Below are positions 35,903 through 44,997 of a stretch of DNA of 64,000 nucleotides, piece by piece. A model generated the notes under the pieces. The model did not search any database and was not told the DNA's origin. It saw nothing but the letters and a program-made list of their open reading frames with translations. This DNA is from Chitinibacter bivalviorum (lineage in GTDB: Bacteria; Pseudomonadota; Gammaproteobacteria; Burkholderiales; Chitinibacteraceae), in assembly GCF_013403565.1 (NCBI RefSeq), contig NZ_CP058627.1:3511172-3575171 (forward strand), read 5' to 3'. Both the position numbers and the translations under genes were made by a program. The number at the start of each line of letters is the position of its first letter. The first letter of the stretch is position 1.

Positions 35903-37333
35903 TTAAAACTCGGGCGCGATCATTTCGGCGTAATCGTACAACGCCGCTAAAATCGCTTCGCCACGTTCGTCGCCATTCTCCGATAATGTTTCGGCGAGCC
36001 GATCTATTTCTTCGCTATACGCTTCCAGTGTAAGCGCATTGGCCGCGCCTTCAAATAACCGGGCGCTGCGCCATTGCTCCCAACGCACCGCTTCGTCGTC
36101 GTTTAAAGTCTGTGGGAAATTGCGCGCGCGATAGCGGAAAAATAACTCTTCCAGTTGGCGATCTTCAAAGTGCACGATTTCCGCCGCTAATTTGTCGCCA
36201 GTTAGCCCGCGCAGCCGCGTTAAAGTACGGCGGTCGGTGTTGGAGACAAAACCGCCGTATAAATTGGCATCCACATCCTGCTTTTCCAGCATCGCTTCAC
36301 GTGTAAAGACGGCGAGCCACGGTAGTGCTGGCGCATTGGCCAGCTTAGCGGCGTTGGCGTTGATTGCATCCAGATCAATGCGCCAGCGAGCGAGGTCTTC
36401 GTTGCGCAGTACTTTCAGATTGCCGACGACGATGGGCGATTTGTTGGCGTGTATGGTCTTGATCGGCAGGCGGGGCGTAGCGCCCAGTTCATCTTGTTTG
36501 CTAAACATCCGGCGGCGGATTTCGGTGGCGTCGAGAGTAAACAGCTCGCTCGGGTCATTAGCCAGATCCCAAACGATAATTTCATTTTTATTTGTTGGAT
36601 GCATGCCCAGCGGCCAGACAATGGCTAGATTGCCACGCTCCACGCCGTACATGCCCGAGATATGAACGAAAGGGCGTGGTTGGGCGACGTTGATCTCGTC
36701 GAAAACACGGTCTTTTTTGCGCAGCGCCAGGCAGAAATCGAATAGCTTGGGTTGTTTATCGCGAATCAGCCTGGCCAGCGCAATTGTCGCGCGCACATCG
36801 GATAGCGCATCGTGCGCGGCTTCGTGCGTTAGGCCGTTGGCGACGGTCAGGTGTTCGAGTTTGAAACTAATTCGGCCATCGTCATGCGTTGGCCAGTTGA
36901 TGCCGTCGGGACGTAGTGCGTACACCGTGCGCACGACGTCGAGCAAATCCCAACGGCCGCAGCCGTTTTGCCATTCGCGCGCATACGGGTCGATCAGATT
37001 GCGCCAGAACATATAGCGCGTCACTTCATCGTCAAAACGAATCGTGTTGTAGCCGACGCCGATGGTTTCCGGCTTGGCGAGCTCACGCTCAATCGCTGCG
37101 GCGAATTGATATTCAGGAACGCCATTCTCCAAGCAAAACTGCGGCGTGATGCCAGTGAGCAGACATGCTTCAGGCGCGGGCAGATAATCATTGGCAGGTT
37201 TGCAATGAATATTGATCGGCTGCCCAATTTCATTGAGCTCGGCATCGGTGCGAATACCGGCAAATTGCGCTGGGCGATCGTTTTTCGGGCTAACGCCAAA
37301 GGTTTCGTAGTCGTGCCAAAGGAAAGTGGTGTT
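35903..37333 (-). CDS. sbcB: Exodeoxyribonuclease I
   Basis: Exonuclease I degrades single-stranded DNA 3' to 5' and acts in mismatch repair and recombination. The DnaQ-like fold starts FLWHDYETFGVSPKNDRP, with the catalytic Asp and Glu in HDYETFG. Next come TGITPQ, the RFDDEVTRYMFWRNLIDPY segment and HDALSDVRATIALARL, which supplies the late catalytic His and Asp. The SH3-like and helical C-terminal domains follow. I chose the ATG at 37333, giving 476 residues, close to the E. coli enzyme. Confidence 0.95.
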   Translation of the reverse strand, partial: NTTFLWHDYETFGVSPKNDRPAQFAGIRTDAELNEIGQPINIHCKPANDYLPAPEACLLTGITPQFCLENGVPEYQFAAAIERELAKPETIGVGYNTIRFDDEVTRYMFWRNLIDPYAREWQNGCGRWDLLDVVRTVYALRPDGINWPTHDDGRISFKLEHLTVANGLTHEAAHDALSDVRATIALARLIRDKQPKLFDFCLALRKKDRVFDEINVAQPRPFVHISGMYGVERGNLAIVWPLGMHPTNKNEIIVWDLANDPSELFTLDATEIRRRMFSKQDELGATPRLPIKTIHANKSPIVVGNLKVLRNEDLARWRIDLDAINANAAKLANAPALPWLAVFTREAMLEKQDVDANLYGGFVSNTDRRTLTRLRGLTGDKLAAEIVHFEDRQLEELFFRYRARNFPQTLNDDEAVRWEQWRSARLFEGAANALTLEAYSEEIDRLAETLSENGDERGEAILAALYDYAEMIAPEF

Positions 37334-37455
37334 CATGCGTGCGGTGCCGAAGTCAAAATGCAAAAGGGTGCGCTTTTATACTGCGTGCTACGGGGTGAGG
37401 CAAGGTGTCATTGCGGAATGCGTGTTAATTTGGGGCGAAATTTGCATACCCAATG

Positions 37456-37504
37456 CTGTATCTCGATGAAAGTCAATTTATAGAATAGCTTCTGGCCTAT
37501 ACCC
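37456..37504. repeat. 49-bp palindromic repeat, copy F (one end degenerate)
   Basis: Read on the minus strand, GGGTATAGG starts immediately after the TAG stop of the TIGR03790 gene and runs 49 bp to GATACAG, where the usual ATACCC is altered at the last bases. It is accepted because length and position match the other copies. Confidence 0.6.
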
Positions 37505-38545
37505 CTATTTTTTAAACGGGCTTAGATTTCGATATGGCGCGGCAAGGGGGTCGCCAATGAAGACGCCTTGCGCGGGCCACGCGACACTTTTCCAGTACGC
37601 TTCCACTGCGGTTGCGCCATTGATGTAATGAAAGAGCAGCACTTGCGGGTGTGGGAATTTTTGTTGGTGGTTGTATGGCTCGCTCACCGTGCCGTAGCTG
37701 GCGGTTGCGCCAGCCTCTAGCCATTTCATGCTGCTCATCTGGCTGCTGTCAGTCAGCATGCCGCCGAACGAGGTGAGGTGATCGGCCAAAGCACCCGGTT
37801 GAAACTTGAGTGTCTCCAAGCCTTCGACTTTGGCAAGGCCGGTTTGATAAATGATTACATCATTTTTATTGCGTAGCGCATCGCTGGTGAGCGTTTCGAT
37901 TTTGATGGGGAGCTTGGCGATGCTTTGGCTGGGCGGAAATAGCGGCGCTCGGGCGCTGCGGGTTTTGTCGCTGGTGCTGAGAAAATACGCCGTGCCTTTG
38001 GGGTAGTTGCCCCAGGCTTGTAGGCCGGTGTCGATGAGTTTTTTGGCGCTGGCAAAGTCTTTCGCCGCCAGCATCATGCTGGGGCGAATTTTGAGGTCGG
38101 TAAAGGGTTGTGTGCTGGCGTGATTGAAATACGGCGATTCGGGGGTGGGCTTGCCGGTATTGGCGCACACGCCTTCTACATAGCCGATGGTGACGCCATA
38201 CGTCATGCTGAGGCAGTTTACGCGGTAGGGCTTGGCCCAAGCTAGCGCCAGTGCCTGTGTTTTGCCGTCGAAAAATTGATTGATCTGGGCGTTGAGTTTT
38301 TCTAATTCGCCTTCGGTGATCCAGACCCGATCAGTGGGAAGTTCAATGCTGAGAATTTGCTCGGGGCGAAGTTGTCTTTGCTTGGCGTAGTATTCACCAA
38401 TCTCAACGGAAAGCGGGTCATTTTTATTGATGATCAAGCCCAGTTGTTCCGCATTGAGTTGATAGTGCAGCTCGGCTTTATCTGTCGCCGCATGGGCGGA
38501 GAGGGTTGCGAGTAAAATAAGGCATGCAAGAGCAAATACGCGCAT
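37505..38545 (-). CDS. TIGR03790 family protein
   Basis: This 346-residue exported protein has a signal peptide (about residues 1-19, ending SAHA). It carries the features I associate with TIGR03790, a family of unknown function: an early LGLIINKNDPLSVEIGEYYAKQR block, quoted in part, then RVNCLSMTYGV, and the C-terminal block with SSQMSSMKWLEAGATASYGT, then EPYNHQQKFPHP and YWKSVAWPAQGVFIGDPLA. It appears monocistronic. A 49-bp palindrome begins at the base after its stop. Confidence 0.82.
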   Translation of the reverse strand: MRVFALACLILLATLSAHAATDKAELHYQLNAEQLGLIINKNDPLSVEIGEYYAKQRQLRPEQILSIELPTDRVWITEGELEKLNAQINQFFDGKTQALALAWAKPYRVNCLSMTYGVTIGYVEGVCANTGKPTPESPYFNHASTQPFTDLKIRPSMMLAAKDFASAKKLIDTGLQAWGNYPKGTAYFLSTSDKTRSARAPLFPPSQSIAKLPIKIETLTSDALRNKNDVIIYQTGLAKVEGLETLKFQPGALADHLTSFGGMLTDSSQMSSMKWLEAGATASYGTVSEPYNHQQKFPHPQVLLFHYINGATAVEAYWKSVAWPAQGVFIGDPLAAPYRNLSPFKK

Positions 38546-38691
38546 TTTGGGCTTTGAGCAGGTAAAAGCAGATGATAGCTGGAAAATGAAGCGAAGTCTT
38601 AGCGCGAAACGCGTTGACTAGGTGCTGATAATTTAATTTTTTGGATTTGAAGCAGGAGGGTAATACTGAGGTGATGAAAGAAGTGTAAATC

Positions 38692-38768
38692 TGGTCGGGG
38701 CGGTGGGATTCGAACTCACGACCACCTGTTCCCAAAACAGGTGCGCTACCAGGCTGCGCTACGCCCCG
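38692..38768 (-). tRNA. tRNA-Pro (TGG)
   Basis: The 77-base gene includes the encoded CCA. The acceptor stem CGGGGCG pairs with CGCCCCG. The anticodon stem CCTGT/ACAGG closes a seven-base loop TTTGGGA, with anticodon TGG at 38732-38734 on the complement. The T loop reads GTTCGAATC. It is transcribed leftward. Confidence 0.97.
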
Positions 38769-38965
38769 ACTAGAGGAGTCGAACTATACCTAGGGCCTCA
38801 TTCTTCGTCAATTCCCTTGCGCAAAAAAATTATCGCTTATTTGATAAATCTTTGATTGTAAGAATGTTTTGTTTTGGCTTAATCGCGGGCGAGTCACATC
38901 ACAGTGCCGATGTGGCTTGTAAGCTAAAATGCGGCCGTGAATTTAACTTATCGATTGAGAGTGAA

Positions 38966-39250
38966 ATGCTGCAAAAAAAGAGTGTTGTGGGCTTGAAGGG
39001 ATTGCTGGCTGGGGTGCTGATCGTCAGTTTGGTGGCGTGTAGCAAAGTGAGCGCAAAAAATTATCAAAAGCTCAATGCAGGAATGTCGCGGGCCGAGGTG
39101 TTGGCCATCTTGGGAGAGCCAGATAGCAGTAAATCCGTTGATTTGCTGGGCGTGCGAGGCGAGTCTGTGCAGTGGCAGAGTGGCGAGGTCAAAATCGAGG
39201 CTAATTTTGTAAATGATACTTTGCTGAGCCGGCAACTGATTCAACAGTGA
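38966..39250 (+). CDS. Small outer-membrane-type lipoprotein, DUF3862/SmpA-like
   Basis: This 94-residue protein has a lipoprotein signal ending in L-V-A-C, with the lipidated Cys at about residue 25. A compact domain follows with the pattern of the BamE/SmpA and DUF3862 superfamily: NYQKLNAGMSRAEVLAILGEPD near residue 32, quoted in part, and VQWQSGEVKIEANFVNDTL. I chose the ATG at 38966 because it gives a proper signal peptide; 38 upstream in-frame codons look non-coding. It is monocistronic, ending at a strong terminator. Confidence 0.8.
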   Translation: MLQKKSVVGLKGLLAGVLIVSLVACSKVSAKNYQKLNAGMSRAEVLAILGEPDSSKSVDLLGVRGESVQWQSGEVKIEANFVNDTLLSRQLIQQ

Positions 39251-39296
39251 TCACTTAAGTCGCAGGCGTATTTGTGCTTGCGCAGAGGATGGACGC

Positions 39297-39330
39297 AAAA
39301 AAAGCCCTAGCATCAACTAGGGCTTTTTTT
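39297..39330. terminator. Terminator after the DUF3862-like gene
   Basis: A-rich arm plus GCCCTAG pairs with CTAGGGC plus seven T, loop CATCAA. It also faces the leftward tRNA-Ser genes. Confidence 0.93.
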
Positions 39331-39337
39331 GAATATT

Positions 39338-39427
39338 TGGCGGAAGCGCAGAGATTCGAACTCTGGGGGGACTCACATCCCCGACGGTTTTCAAGACCGC
39401 TGCCTTAAACCACTCAGCCACGCTTCC
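39338..39427 (-). tRNA. tRNA-Ser (TGA), copy 1
   Basis: The 90-base gene includes the encoded CCA and has the long variable arm typical of serine tRNAs (CGGGGATGTGAGTCCCC region). The acceptor stem GGAAGCG pairs with CGCTTCC. The anticodon TGA lies in the loop of CGGTC/CACC-type stem context. It is identical over its whole length to the copy 153 bp away. Confidence 0.95.
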
Positions 39428-39490
39428 GTACTTAAATTGTATTTCGAATAAAAAAGCCCCGACAGCGTCAGAGCTAGTTTATGTATTCAT

Positions 39491-39580
39491 TGGCGGAAGC
39501 GCAGAGATTCGAACTCTGGGGGGACTCACATCCCCGACGGTTTTCAAGACCGCTGCCTTAAACCACTCAGCCACGCTTCC
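39491..39580 (-). tRNA. tRNA-Ser (TGA), copy 2
   Basis: This is an identical 90-base duplicate of the neighbouring tRNA-Ser, transcribed first in the leftward direction. The 63 bases between copies are unrelated to the flanks, so the duplication is limited to the tRNA and a few bases around it. Confidence 0.95.
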
Positions 39581-39645
39581 GTTCTTGAATAGGTGCGCAT
39601 CATATCAAGGTTTTTTGACCTTGTCTCGCTTTTTTTAGAAATTTT

Positions 39646-41163
39646 TTACAGTTTTTCTAAAACGGCGAAATTCGCCAAAGATGCATTGGCCGTGTGCTCC
39701 ATCGCGGGTGATAAACGAATACGATAAGTCTTGCCCTGAGCTGCAAGGCGGAACTCTCGGTTATCGGCAAAGAAGGCTTGTGGCAACACCAGGAAACGAT
39801 TTTGATTGATCGAGGTGTTTTCCGGCGAATAAATGCCCGCAAAGCTGCGATTGCCCAGTAGCGGGGTGAGCTCGACCACGATCGGCGTTTGCGATACGGT
39901 TTCGATCCCGACGTTCACCATGCCCTCGCGGGTTTTGGTGATGCGGCGAACAATCCCGACAGAAACAGGGCTCATGCCAACGCCATCCATGCCTACGATT
40001 TCACCTACTTGCAAGGTGTCTTCGCGATCAGTTTGGTAATTGACGCCAATGCCCGTTGCGCTTTCATTATCAATCGTCCAGCGATCTTGTTGCGAATGAG
40101 CGGGCAGCGTACCGCGTAAATGGCTAATTACATCGTCTAGCCCGCGAGTAACATTGATTGATTTTTGCGTGCTTCTGCGCTCAGATTTGCGCACTGGCGC
40201 TGGCGTGTCGCGCGACCAAAGATTAATCAGGTGTTGCATCAAGTCGATATTGGCTGCGTGGCTGGAATCCGCTGGCAGGCCGAGTTTTTCGGCTTCTTCG
40301 CCTTGATTGAGTTTTTCAATGGTTTCTTTGATGTGCAAAATAAGCGTTTCGGTAAACCAGTAGCGCCAATTTTCGCCGACCATATCGCGGCGCAGACGCT
40401 TTGGCGGCGTTGAGCCCGCAACATTGATGGCAAATAACTGGCGATTGGGTTTGATTTGGCTTTCGAGATCAATGCGGCTGACCCAGCGTTTGAGCCATTG
40501 AGTGACTAATTCGATTTGAGCTGGTTGTAGCTTCTCTGGATGTGCGAGTGAAAGCATCATCAACAGCATGTACTCGCGACGGACATCGGTAATGTCTGCT
40601 TCTGGATAAGGTTGCAGTGGCGAGGTGGCAAAGCCTTGCTGTTCTGCAAACAAGTACAGGCGATTTAAATTGCGCCAAGTGCGGCTATCGACTTCCATGT
40701 AGCGTAAATAGGCCCAGCGAGCTTGCTCAACAAAATACATGATGCCGCGCAGCGTAAAAACTTGCAGGTCTTTTTCAAGTCCGCGTGGCAGGCCTTGACT
40801 GGCTTGTTTGATGCAGAAGCGATAGGCGTCGCCCATATCATTCCAGAAGGCGAGCAGCGTAGGCAGAACTTGCTTGGGGCTGGCGCCATCATCCAAGACA
40901 CGGCCTTGGTAGATATCGACTAAGTGAGATTGCAGCGAGCGCGCTTTTTCGTCGAGATAAGGGACAGTTTTAAAGCGTTCTTTTGCGTTGGTTTTGGGAT
41001 TGCCATTGAGTTGTTTCAGGGCTTTGACGATTTCTTGTTGCGCTTGCAGGATGTCACTTTCAGGTAACTCCTGCATCATAATCGTGGCCGACTTGTAGTT
41101 GTGGACGCCTTCTTGTTCGCGTTTGCCGAGTAGCGCACCGATCAGACTTTTAAAGTCAAACAT
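39646..41163 (-). CDS. Large cytosolic protein with a PilZ-like C-terminal domain
   Basis: This 505-residue soluble protein has no signal peptide. The N-terminal 330 residues are mainly helical, with a Trp-rich stretch (RWAYLRYMEVDSRTWRNLNR) and no domain I can name. Residues about 355-450 read like a PilZ domain: WTIDNESATGIGVNY resembles the DxSxxG strand, and VNVGIETVS the following strand. The upstream RxxxR of cyclic-di-GMP binders is not clear, apart from KSERRS near 335. It may therefore be a degenerate PilZ protein linked to cyclic-di-GMP or pili. The gene is monocistronic. Confidence 0.65.
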   Translation of the reverse strand: MFDFKSLIGALLGKREQEGVHNYKSATIMMQELPESDILQAQQEIVKALKQLNGNPKTNAKERFKTVPYLDEKARSLQSHLVDIYQGRVLDDGASPKQVLPTLLAFWNDMGDAYRFCIKQASQGLPRGLEKDLQVFTLRGIMYFVEQARWAYLRYMEVDSRTWRNLNRLYLFAEQQGFATSPLQPYPEADITDVRREYMLLMMLSLAHPEKLQPAQIELVTQWLKRWVSRIDLESQIKPNRQLFAINVAGSTPPKRLRRDMVGENWRYWFTETLILHIKETIEKLNQGEEAEKLGLPADSSHAANIDLMQHLINLWSRDTPAPVRKSERRSTQKSINVTRGLDDVISHLRGTLPAHSQQDRWTIDNESATGIGVNYQTDREDTLQVGEIVGMDGVGMSPVSVGIVRRITKTREGMVNVGIETVSQTPIVVELTPLLGNRSFAGIYSPENTSINQNRFLVLPQAFFADNREFRLAAQGKTYRIRLSPAMEHTANASLANFAVLEKL

Positions 41164-41448
41164 AGGGTTATTCCTAGCTATGCCTTAATTATTAAATATA
41201 GTTGTACCTGCAACGATAAACTTGTTCTTGCATCGCCCGCAAGCATTGTGCGGGTTTTGCTAGTATATCGGGTGGCTGTTGTTGCAGGATTGTGAAGTTC
41301 TGCACATTTTGCCCGAATAATCAGCTGTTGTAATTACAAAACCCCTGAGGTTGGCTGTGATAAAATATAGCGTTTTCAGCCGCTTGGCTGCGTACTTTAC
41401 GTCAAGCTAGGGCTAATCCTCGCTGTCGGTGATAGGGCAAATTACACA

Positions 41449-43053
41449 ATGATCAGTTCTAATGGCATTACGATGCAGTTTGGCGCCAAGCCACTGTTCG
41501 AAAAAGTCTCGGTAAAGTTTGGCGATGGTAATCGCTATGGTTTGATTGGCGCCAATGGCTGCGGTAAATCGACCTTTATGAAAATCCTCGGCGGCGATTT
41601 GGAGCCTACCGCAGGTAATGTTTCGCTTGAGCCTGGCGTGCGCTTGGGTAAATTGAAGCAGGACCAGTTTGCCTACGAAGATCAGCGTGTGCTCGATGTC
41701 GTGATGCAAGGTCACATTGAATTGTGGGCCGCAATCCACGAGCGTGACGCAATCTATGCCAATCTCGAAGCGACCGAAGACGACTACATGCGCGCCGCTG
41801 AGCTCGAAGGCTTGGTGGCTGAGTACGATGGTTATACCGCCGAAGCGCGTGCGGGTGCTTTGCTGTTGGGTGCTGGCGTGCCGATTGAGCAGCACAATGG
41901 CCCGATGTCAGATGTGGCTCCCGGTTGGAAATTGCGGGTATTGCTGGCGCAGGCGCTGTTTTCAAATCCAGATGTTCTGCTGCTCGACGAACCGACAAAT
42001 AACTTGGACATCAACACGATTCGCTGGTTGGAGCACACGTTGAATGAACGTAATTCAACGATGATTATCATCTCCCATGACCGCCACTTCTTGAATCAAG
42101 TGTGTACGCACGTGGCTGACGTGGATTACGGCAATATCCAGATCTATCCAGGCAATTACGACGACTACATGCTGGCCTCAACGCAAGCGCGTGAACGCAC
42201 CTTGGCCGATAACAGCAAAGCGAAAGAGCGCGTGGCCGAGTTGCAAGCCTTTGCGCAGCGTTTTGCTGCGAATAAATCGAAAAGCCGTCAAGCAACCAGC
42301 CGTTTGAAGCTGGTTGATAAGATCAAGGAAGGGATGGTTGAGGTGAAGCCTTCTTCACGTCAAAACCCGTATATCCGCTTTGAGATGGACGACAAACAAA
42401 AACTGCACCGTCAGGCTTTTGAATTGACCAATATTTCAAAAGCATTTGATAAAACGCTGTTTACCAAACTGAACTTTATCTTTGAAGCGGGCCAGAAAAT
42501 GGCTGTGATCGGTGGTAACGGCGTGGGTAAATCAACGCTGATGAAAATGCTGGTTGGCGTATTGCCACCCGATGCCGGTACGATCAAATGGGCTGAAAAA
42601 GCAGAGCCTGGCTATTTCGCACAAGATCACGAAGAAGATTTTAGTGAAGACATCACCTTGTTTGACTGGATGAAGCAATGGGGGCAGCCTGGTGATGACG
42701 ACCAAGTGATTCGCGGCATCTTGGGTCGCCTGTTGTTTGGCGGCGATGATGTGAAGAAATCAGTCAAAGTCTTGTCTGGTGGTGAAAAAGGCCGCATGTT
42801 GTACGGCAAGCTGATTTTGCAAAAGCCGAACGTACTGGTGATGGACGAGCCAACCAATCACATGGATATGGAATCGATCGAGTCGCTGAATATGGCTTTG
42901 GAGTTGTATAAAGGCACGCTGATTTTCGTGTCGCATGACCGTCAATTTGTATCGTCTTTGGCGACGCAGATTTTGGAATTGAATGGTGATGGTACATATA
43001 CGCACTTCTTGGGCGGTTACGAGGAATACCTAGAAAGTCGCGGGCTGGAATAA
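41449..43053 (+). CDS. ybiT: ABC-F family ATPase YbiT
   Basis: ABC-F proteins bind the ribosomal E site and help restart stalled or poorly initiated translation. This 534-residue protein has two ATPase domains. The first has Walker [10 protein letters not shown] near residue 39 and [10 protein letters not shown]; the second has GGNGVGKST near 355, the signature LSGGEKGRM, and [17 protein letters not shown]. The linker between them has the YbiT phrase [19 protein letters not shown]. Near-continuous resemblance to E. coli YbiT supports the name over EttA or Uup. A TAAAAT -10-like element lies upstream near 41360. Confidence 0.93.
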   Translation: MISSNGITMQFGAKPLFEKVSVKFGDGNRYGLIGANGCGKSTFMKILGGDLEPTAGNVSLEPGVRLGKLKQDQFAYEDQRVLDVVMQGHIELWAAIHERDAIYANLEATEDDYMRAAELEGLVAEYDGYTAEARAGALLLGAGVPIEQHNGPMSDVAPGWKLRVLLAQALFSNPDVLLLDEPTNNLDINTIRWLEHTLNERNSTMIIISHDRHFLNQVCTHVADVDYGNIQIYPGNYDDYMLASTQARERTLADNSKAKERVAELQAFAQRFAANKSKSRQATSRLKLVDKIKEGMVEVKPSSRQNPYIRFEMDDKQKLHRQAFELTNISKAFDKTLFTKLNFIFEAGQKMAVIGGNGVGKSTLMKMLVGVLPPDAGTIKWAEKAEPGYFAQDHEEDFSEDITLFDWMKQWGQPGDDDQVIRGILGRLLFGGDDVKKSVKVLSGGEKGRMLYGKLILQKPNVLVMDEPTNHMDMESIESLNMALELYKGTLIFVSHDRQFVSSLATQILELNGDGTYTHFLGGYEEYLESRGLE

Positions 43054-43118
43054 GCCTGAGTGGCACTCAAATGACAGCCAGTCGATTTGAGTGCTGCTTT
43101 AGCTGGATGTTCAGCAAT

Positions 43119-43148
43119 AAAAAAACCGAGCCTAGGCTCGGTTTTTTT
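43119..43148. terminator. Bidirectional terminator between ybiT and infA
   Basis: A run of A, the palindrome ACCGAGCC-TAGG-like core and a run of T form a near-perfect hairpin serving both converging genes. Confidence 0.93.
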
Positions 43149-43151
43149 ATT

Positions 43152-43200
43152 GGGTATCAGCTTGTAGACTAAATTTGAATTGATCTACAGGTCAATACTG
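43152..43200. repeat. 49-bp palindromic repeat, copy I (one end degenerate)
   Basis: GGGTATC (43152-43158) faces AATACTG (43194-43200), where the usual final CCC is changed. The interior pairs as CTTGTAGA/TCTACAGG. It lies ten bases after the infA stop. It shares TTGATCTACAGG with copy C. Confidence 0.68.
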
Positions 43201-43210
43201 ATGGTGGGTA

Positions 43211-43474
43211 TTATCTGCGACGGAAGTTGCCGCCTGTTGGGGCGCCACCACGTTCGTCTTTATGACGGAAGGTCACGCGACCTTTGGTTAAGTCATAAGG
43301 AGACATTTCAACGGTAACACGGTCACCAGCGATAATACGGATATGGTTTTGACGGATCTTGCCTGAAGCGTAGGCAGTGATCTCGATACCATTAGTTAGC
43401 GTAACGCGAAAGCGAGTGTCCGGGAAAACCTCGGCCACAACACCTTCCATTTCAACTACATCTTCTTTTGACAT
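43211..43474 (-). CDS. infA: Translation initiation factor IF-1
   Basis: IF-1 is an OB-fold protein that binds the ribosomal A site during initiation. The 87 residues show the standard core: [32 protein letters not shown], quoted in part, then [19 protein letters not shown] basic tail of about 15 residues ([12 protein letters not shown]) makes it longer than the usual 72-residue form. Many betaproteobacteria carry such a longer second IF-1 outside the ribosomal-protein operons, and this isolated gene fits that type. The usual infA is not in the window. Confidence 0.94.
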   Translation of the reverse strand: MSKEDVVEMEGVVAEVFPDTRFRVTLTNGIEITAYASGKIRQNHIRIIAGDRVTVEMSPYDLTKGRVTFRHKDERGGAPTGGNFRRR

Positions 43475-43665
43475 GCTTTATTCCAGTAAGGCTGACGCCG
43501 ATCTGTTTGAGCGTCATTTTTTTAAATAAGGGCGAACTATACAGGTTTTAGACGAAAATTGCGCCACTTTTTGTGCTTTTTTGAGCGTAACCATTTGTAT
43601 TTATGCTTGATTCAGTGTAGTGGCGACTTTAAGCTTGGCACCTTCTTGAAGCGGATACCCATATA

Positions 43666-44889
43666 ATGCGTCGGATTTTTCTCTTGTTGGCTATTTCTTT
43701 GCTCAGTGCCTGTGCGACGCAGTCACCGCCGGTCAGTGTTGTTGTGCCAACGCCCAGTGCTACTCCGCAATTAGCGACACCGAGAGCATTGCTTGCAACG
43801 CCAACACCTGTGGTCAGCGCAAGCCCGACGCCCAGCCCCTCACCGACTCAAAAACCGACGCCAAAACCTGTGATGACTGAGGCGCAAGGACGCGCGTTGA
43901 TGGCGCAATTATTGCCGCCCAAAATCAATGATCGCAATGGCTGGATCGACGATATGCTCGATGCTTTTACTGCACTCAAAATTGCCTACACGCCCGAAAA
44001 CATTTGCGCCGTGGCGGCGGTGATTGAGCAAGAGTCGACTTGGCAGGGCGACCCCGTGGTGCCTGGCTTGCCGAAGATTGTTTGGAATGCGATTGGCGAG
44101 CGAGCCGATAAATATCATATCCCCTTGATCGCGGTCCAAACTGCGTTGCTCAAGCCCTCGCCGACGGGGCAAAGCTATAAGGCGCGGATTGATAATTTGC
44201 GTACCGAGCGCGAAATGAATGATTTATTCGAGGATTTAGCCAATGAGGCGAAAAGTCTGAATTTACCGCTCAATATGAAAAATCCGATTCGCACCGGTGG
44301 GCCGATGCAGGTGAGTGTGGAGTTCGCGCAGCAACACAGCAAAGTGTGGCCTTATCCCTATCCGATCAAAGAAAGTATTCGTCACGAAGTGTTTACGCGT
44401 CGAGGTGGGGTGTATTTCGGTACAGCCATTTTGCTGCAATACCCTGCGACCTATACCGATGTGGCGTATCGTTTTGCCGACTTTAATGCCGGGCGCTACG
44501 CGAGTCGCAATGCGGCATTCCAAAAGGTATTGTCGCATCTGTCAGGCAAAGAATTGGTAGAAGATGGCGATTTACTCAGCTACAGCAACGGCGTGCCAAG
44601 CGGCACCAGTGATGTGCAGACGGCGCTCTATAGCATGAACGCGGCGCTCGGCATGAGCCGCGATGAAATGTTGCGTGATTTGAAGCAGGAAAAGCTCGTC
44701 GGTTTTAGCCAAACCGAGCTGTATCAAAAAGTCTATGCCTTGGCAGATAAGGGCGGCAAAACTTGGCCGCGCGCGAGCATGCCGCAGATTGATCTGAAAA
44801 GCCCCAAAATCACCCGCAAACTGACGACCGAATGGTTTGCCAATAGGGTAAAAGGGCGTTTTGAGACCTGCATCAAGCGACTTAATTGA
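43666..44889 (+). CDS. DUF1615 family lipoprotein
   Basis: This 407-residue protein has a lipoprotein signal with lipobox L-S-A-C (Cys at about residue 16). A Pro/Thr/Ser-rich linker follows at about residues 22-70 and probably spans the periplasm. The DUF1615 domain contains AVAAVIEQESTWQGDP near 125, RTGGPMQVSVEFAQ near 205 and RRGGVYFGTAILLQYP near 245. The Glu in the first block and the helical character suggest a lysozyme-like fold acting on peptidoglycan, which is inference. The start at 43666 lies next to a GATACCCATATAATG stretch. Confidence 0.85.
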   Translation: MRRIFLLLAISLLSACATQSPPVSVVVPTPSATPQLATPRALLATPTPVVSASPTPSPSPTQKPTPKPVMTEAQGRALMAQLLPPKINDRNGWIDDMLDAFTALKIAYTPENICAVAAVIEQESTWQGDPVVPGLPKIVWNAIGERADKYHIPLIAVQTALLKPSPTGQSYKARIDNLRTEREMNDLFEDLANEAKSLNLPLNMKNPIRTGGPMQVSVEFAQQHSKVWPYPYPIKESIRHEVFTRRGGVYFGTAILLQYPATYTDVAYRFADFNAGRYASRNAAFQKVLSHLSGKELVEDGDLLSYSNGVPSGTSDVQTALYSMNAALGMSRDEMLRDLKQEKLVGFSQTELYQKVYALADKGGKTWPRASMPQIDLKSPKITRKLTTEWFANRVKGRFETCIKRLN

Positions 44890-44997
44890 TGGGTAGTGAT
44901 TGATTCAATGTGGGGCGGCGACATTCTGTGATTGCAGCGTATCGCCCCCATATTTATACTTTGAATTAATTAATCAAAAGTCATTGAAGGCATCGAA

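Noticed and set aside
43612..43660. Possible tenth palindrome copy ending GGATACCC before the DUF1615 gene
   Set aside because: The left end reads TCAGTG instead of GGGTAT, so only one arm is present. Too degenerate to count.
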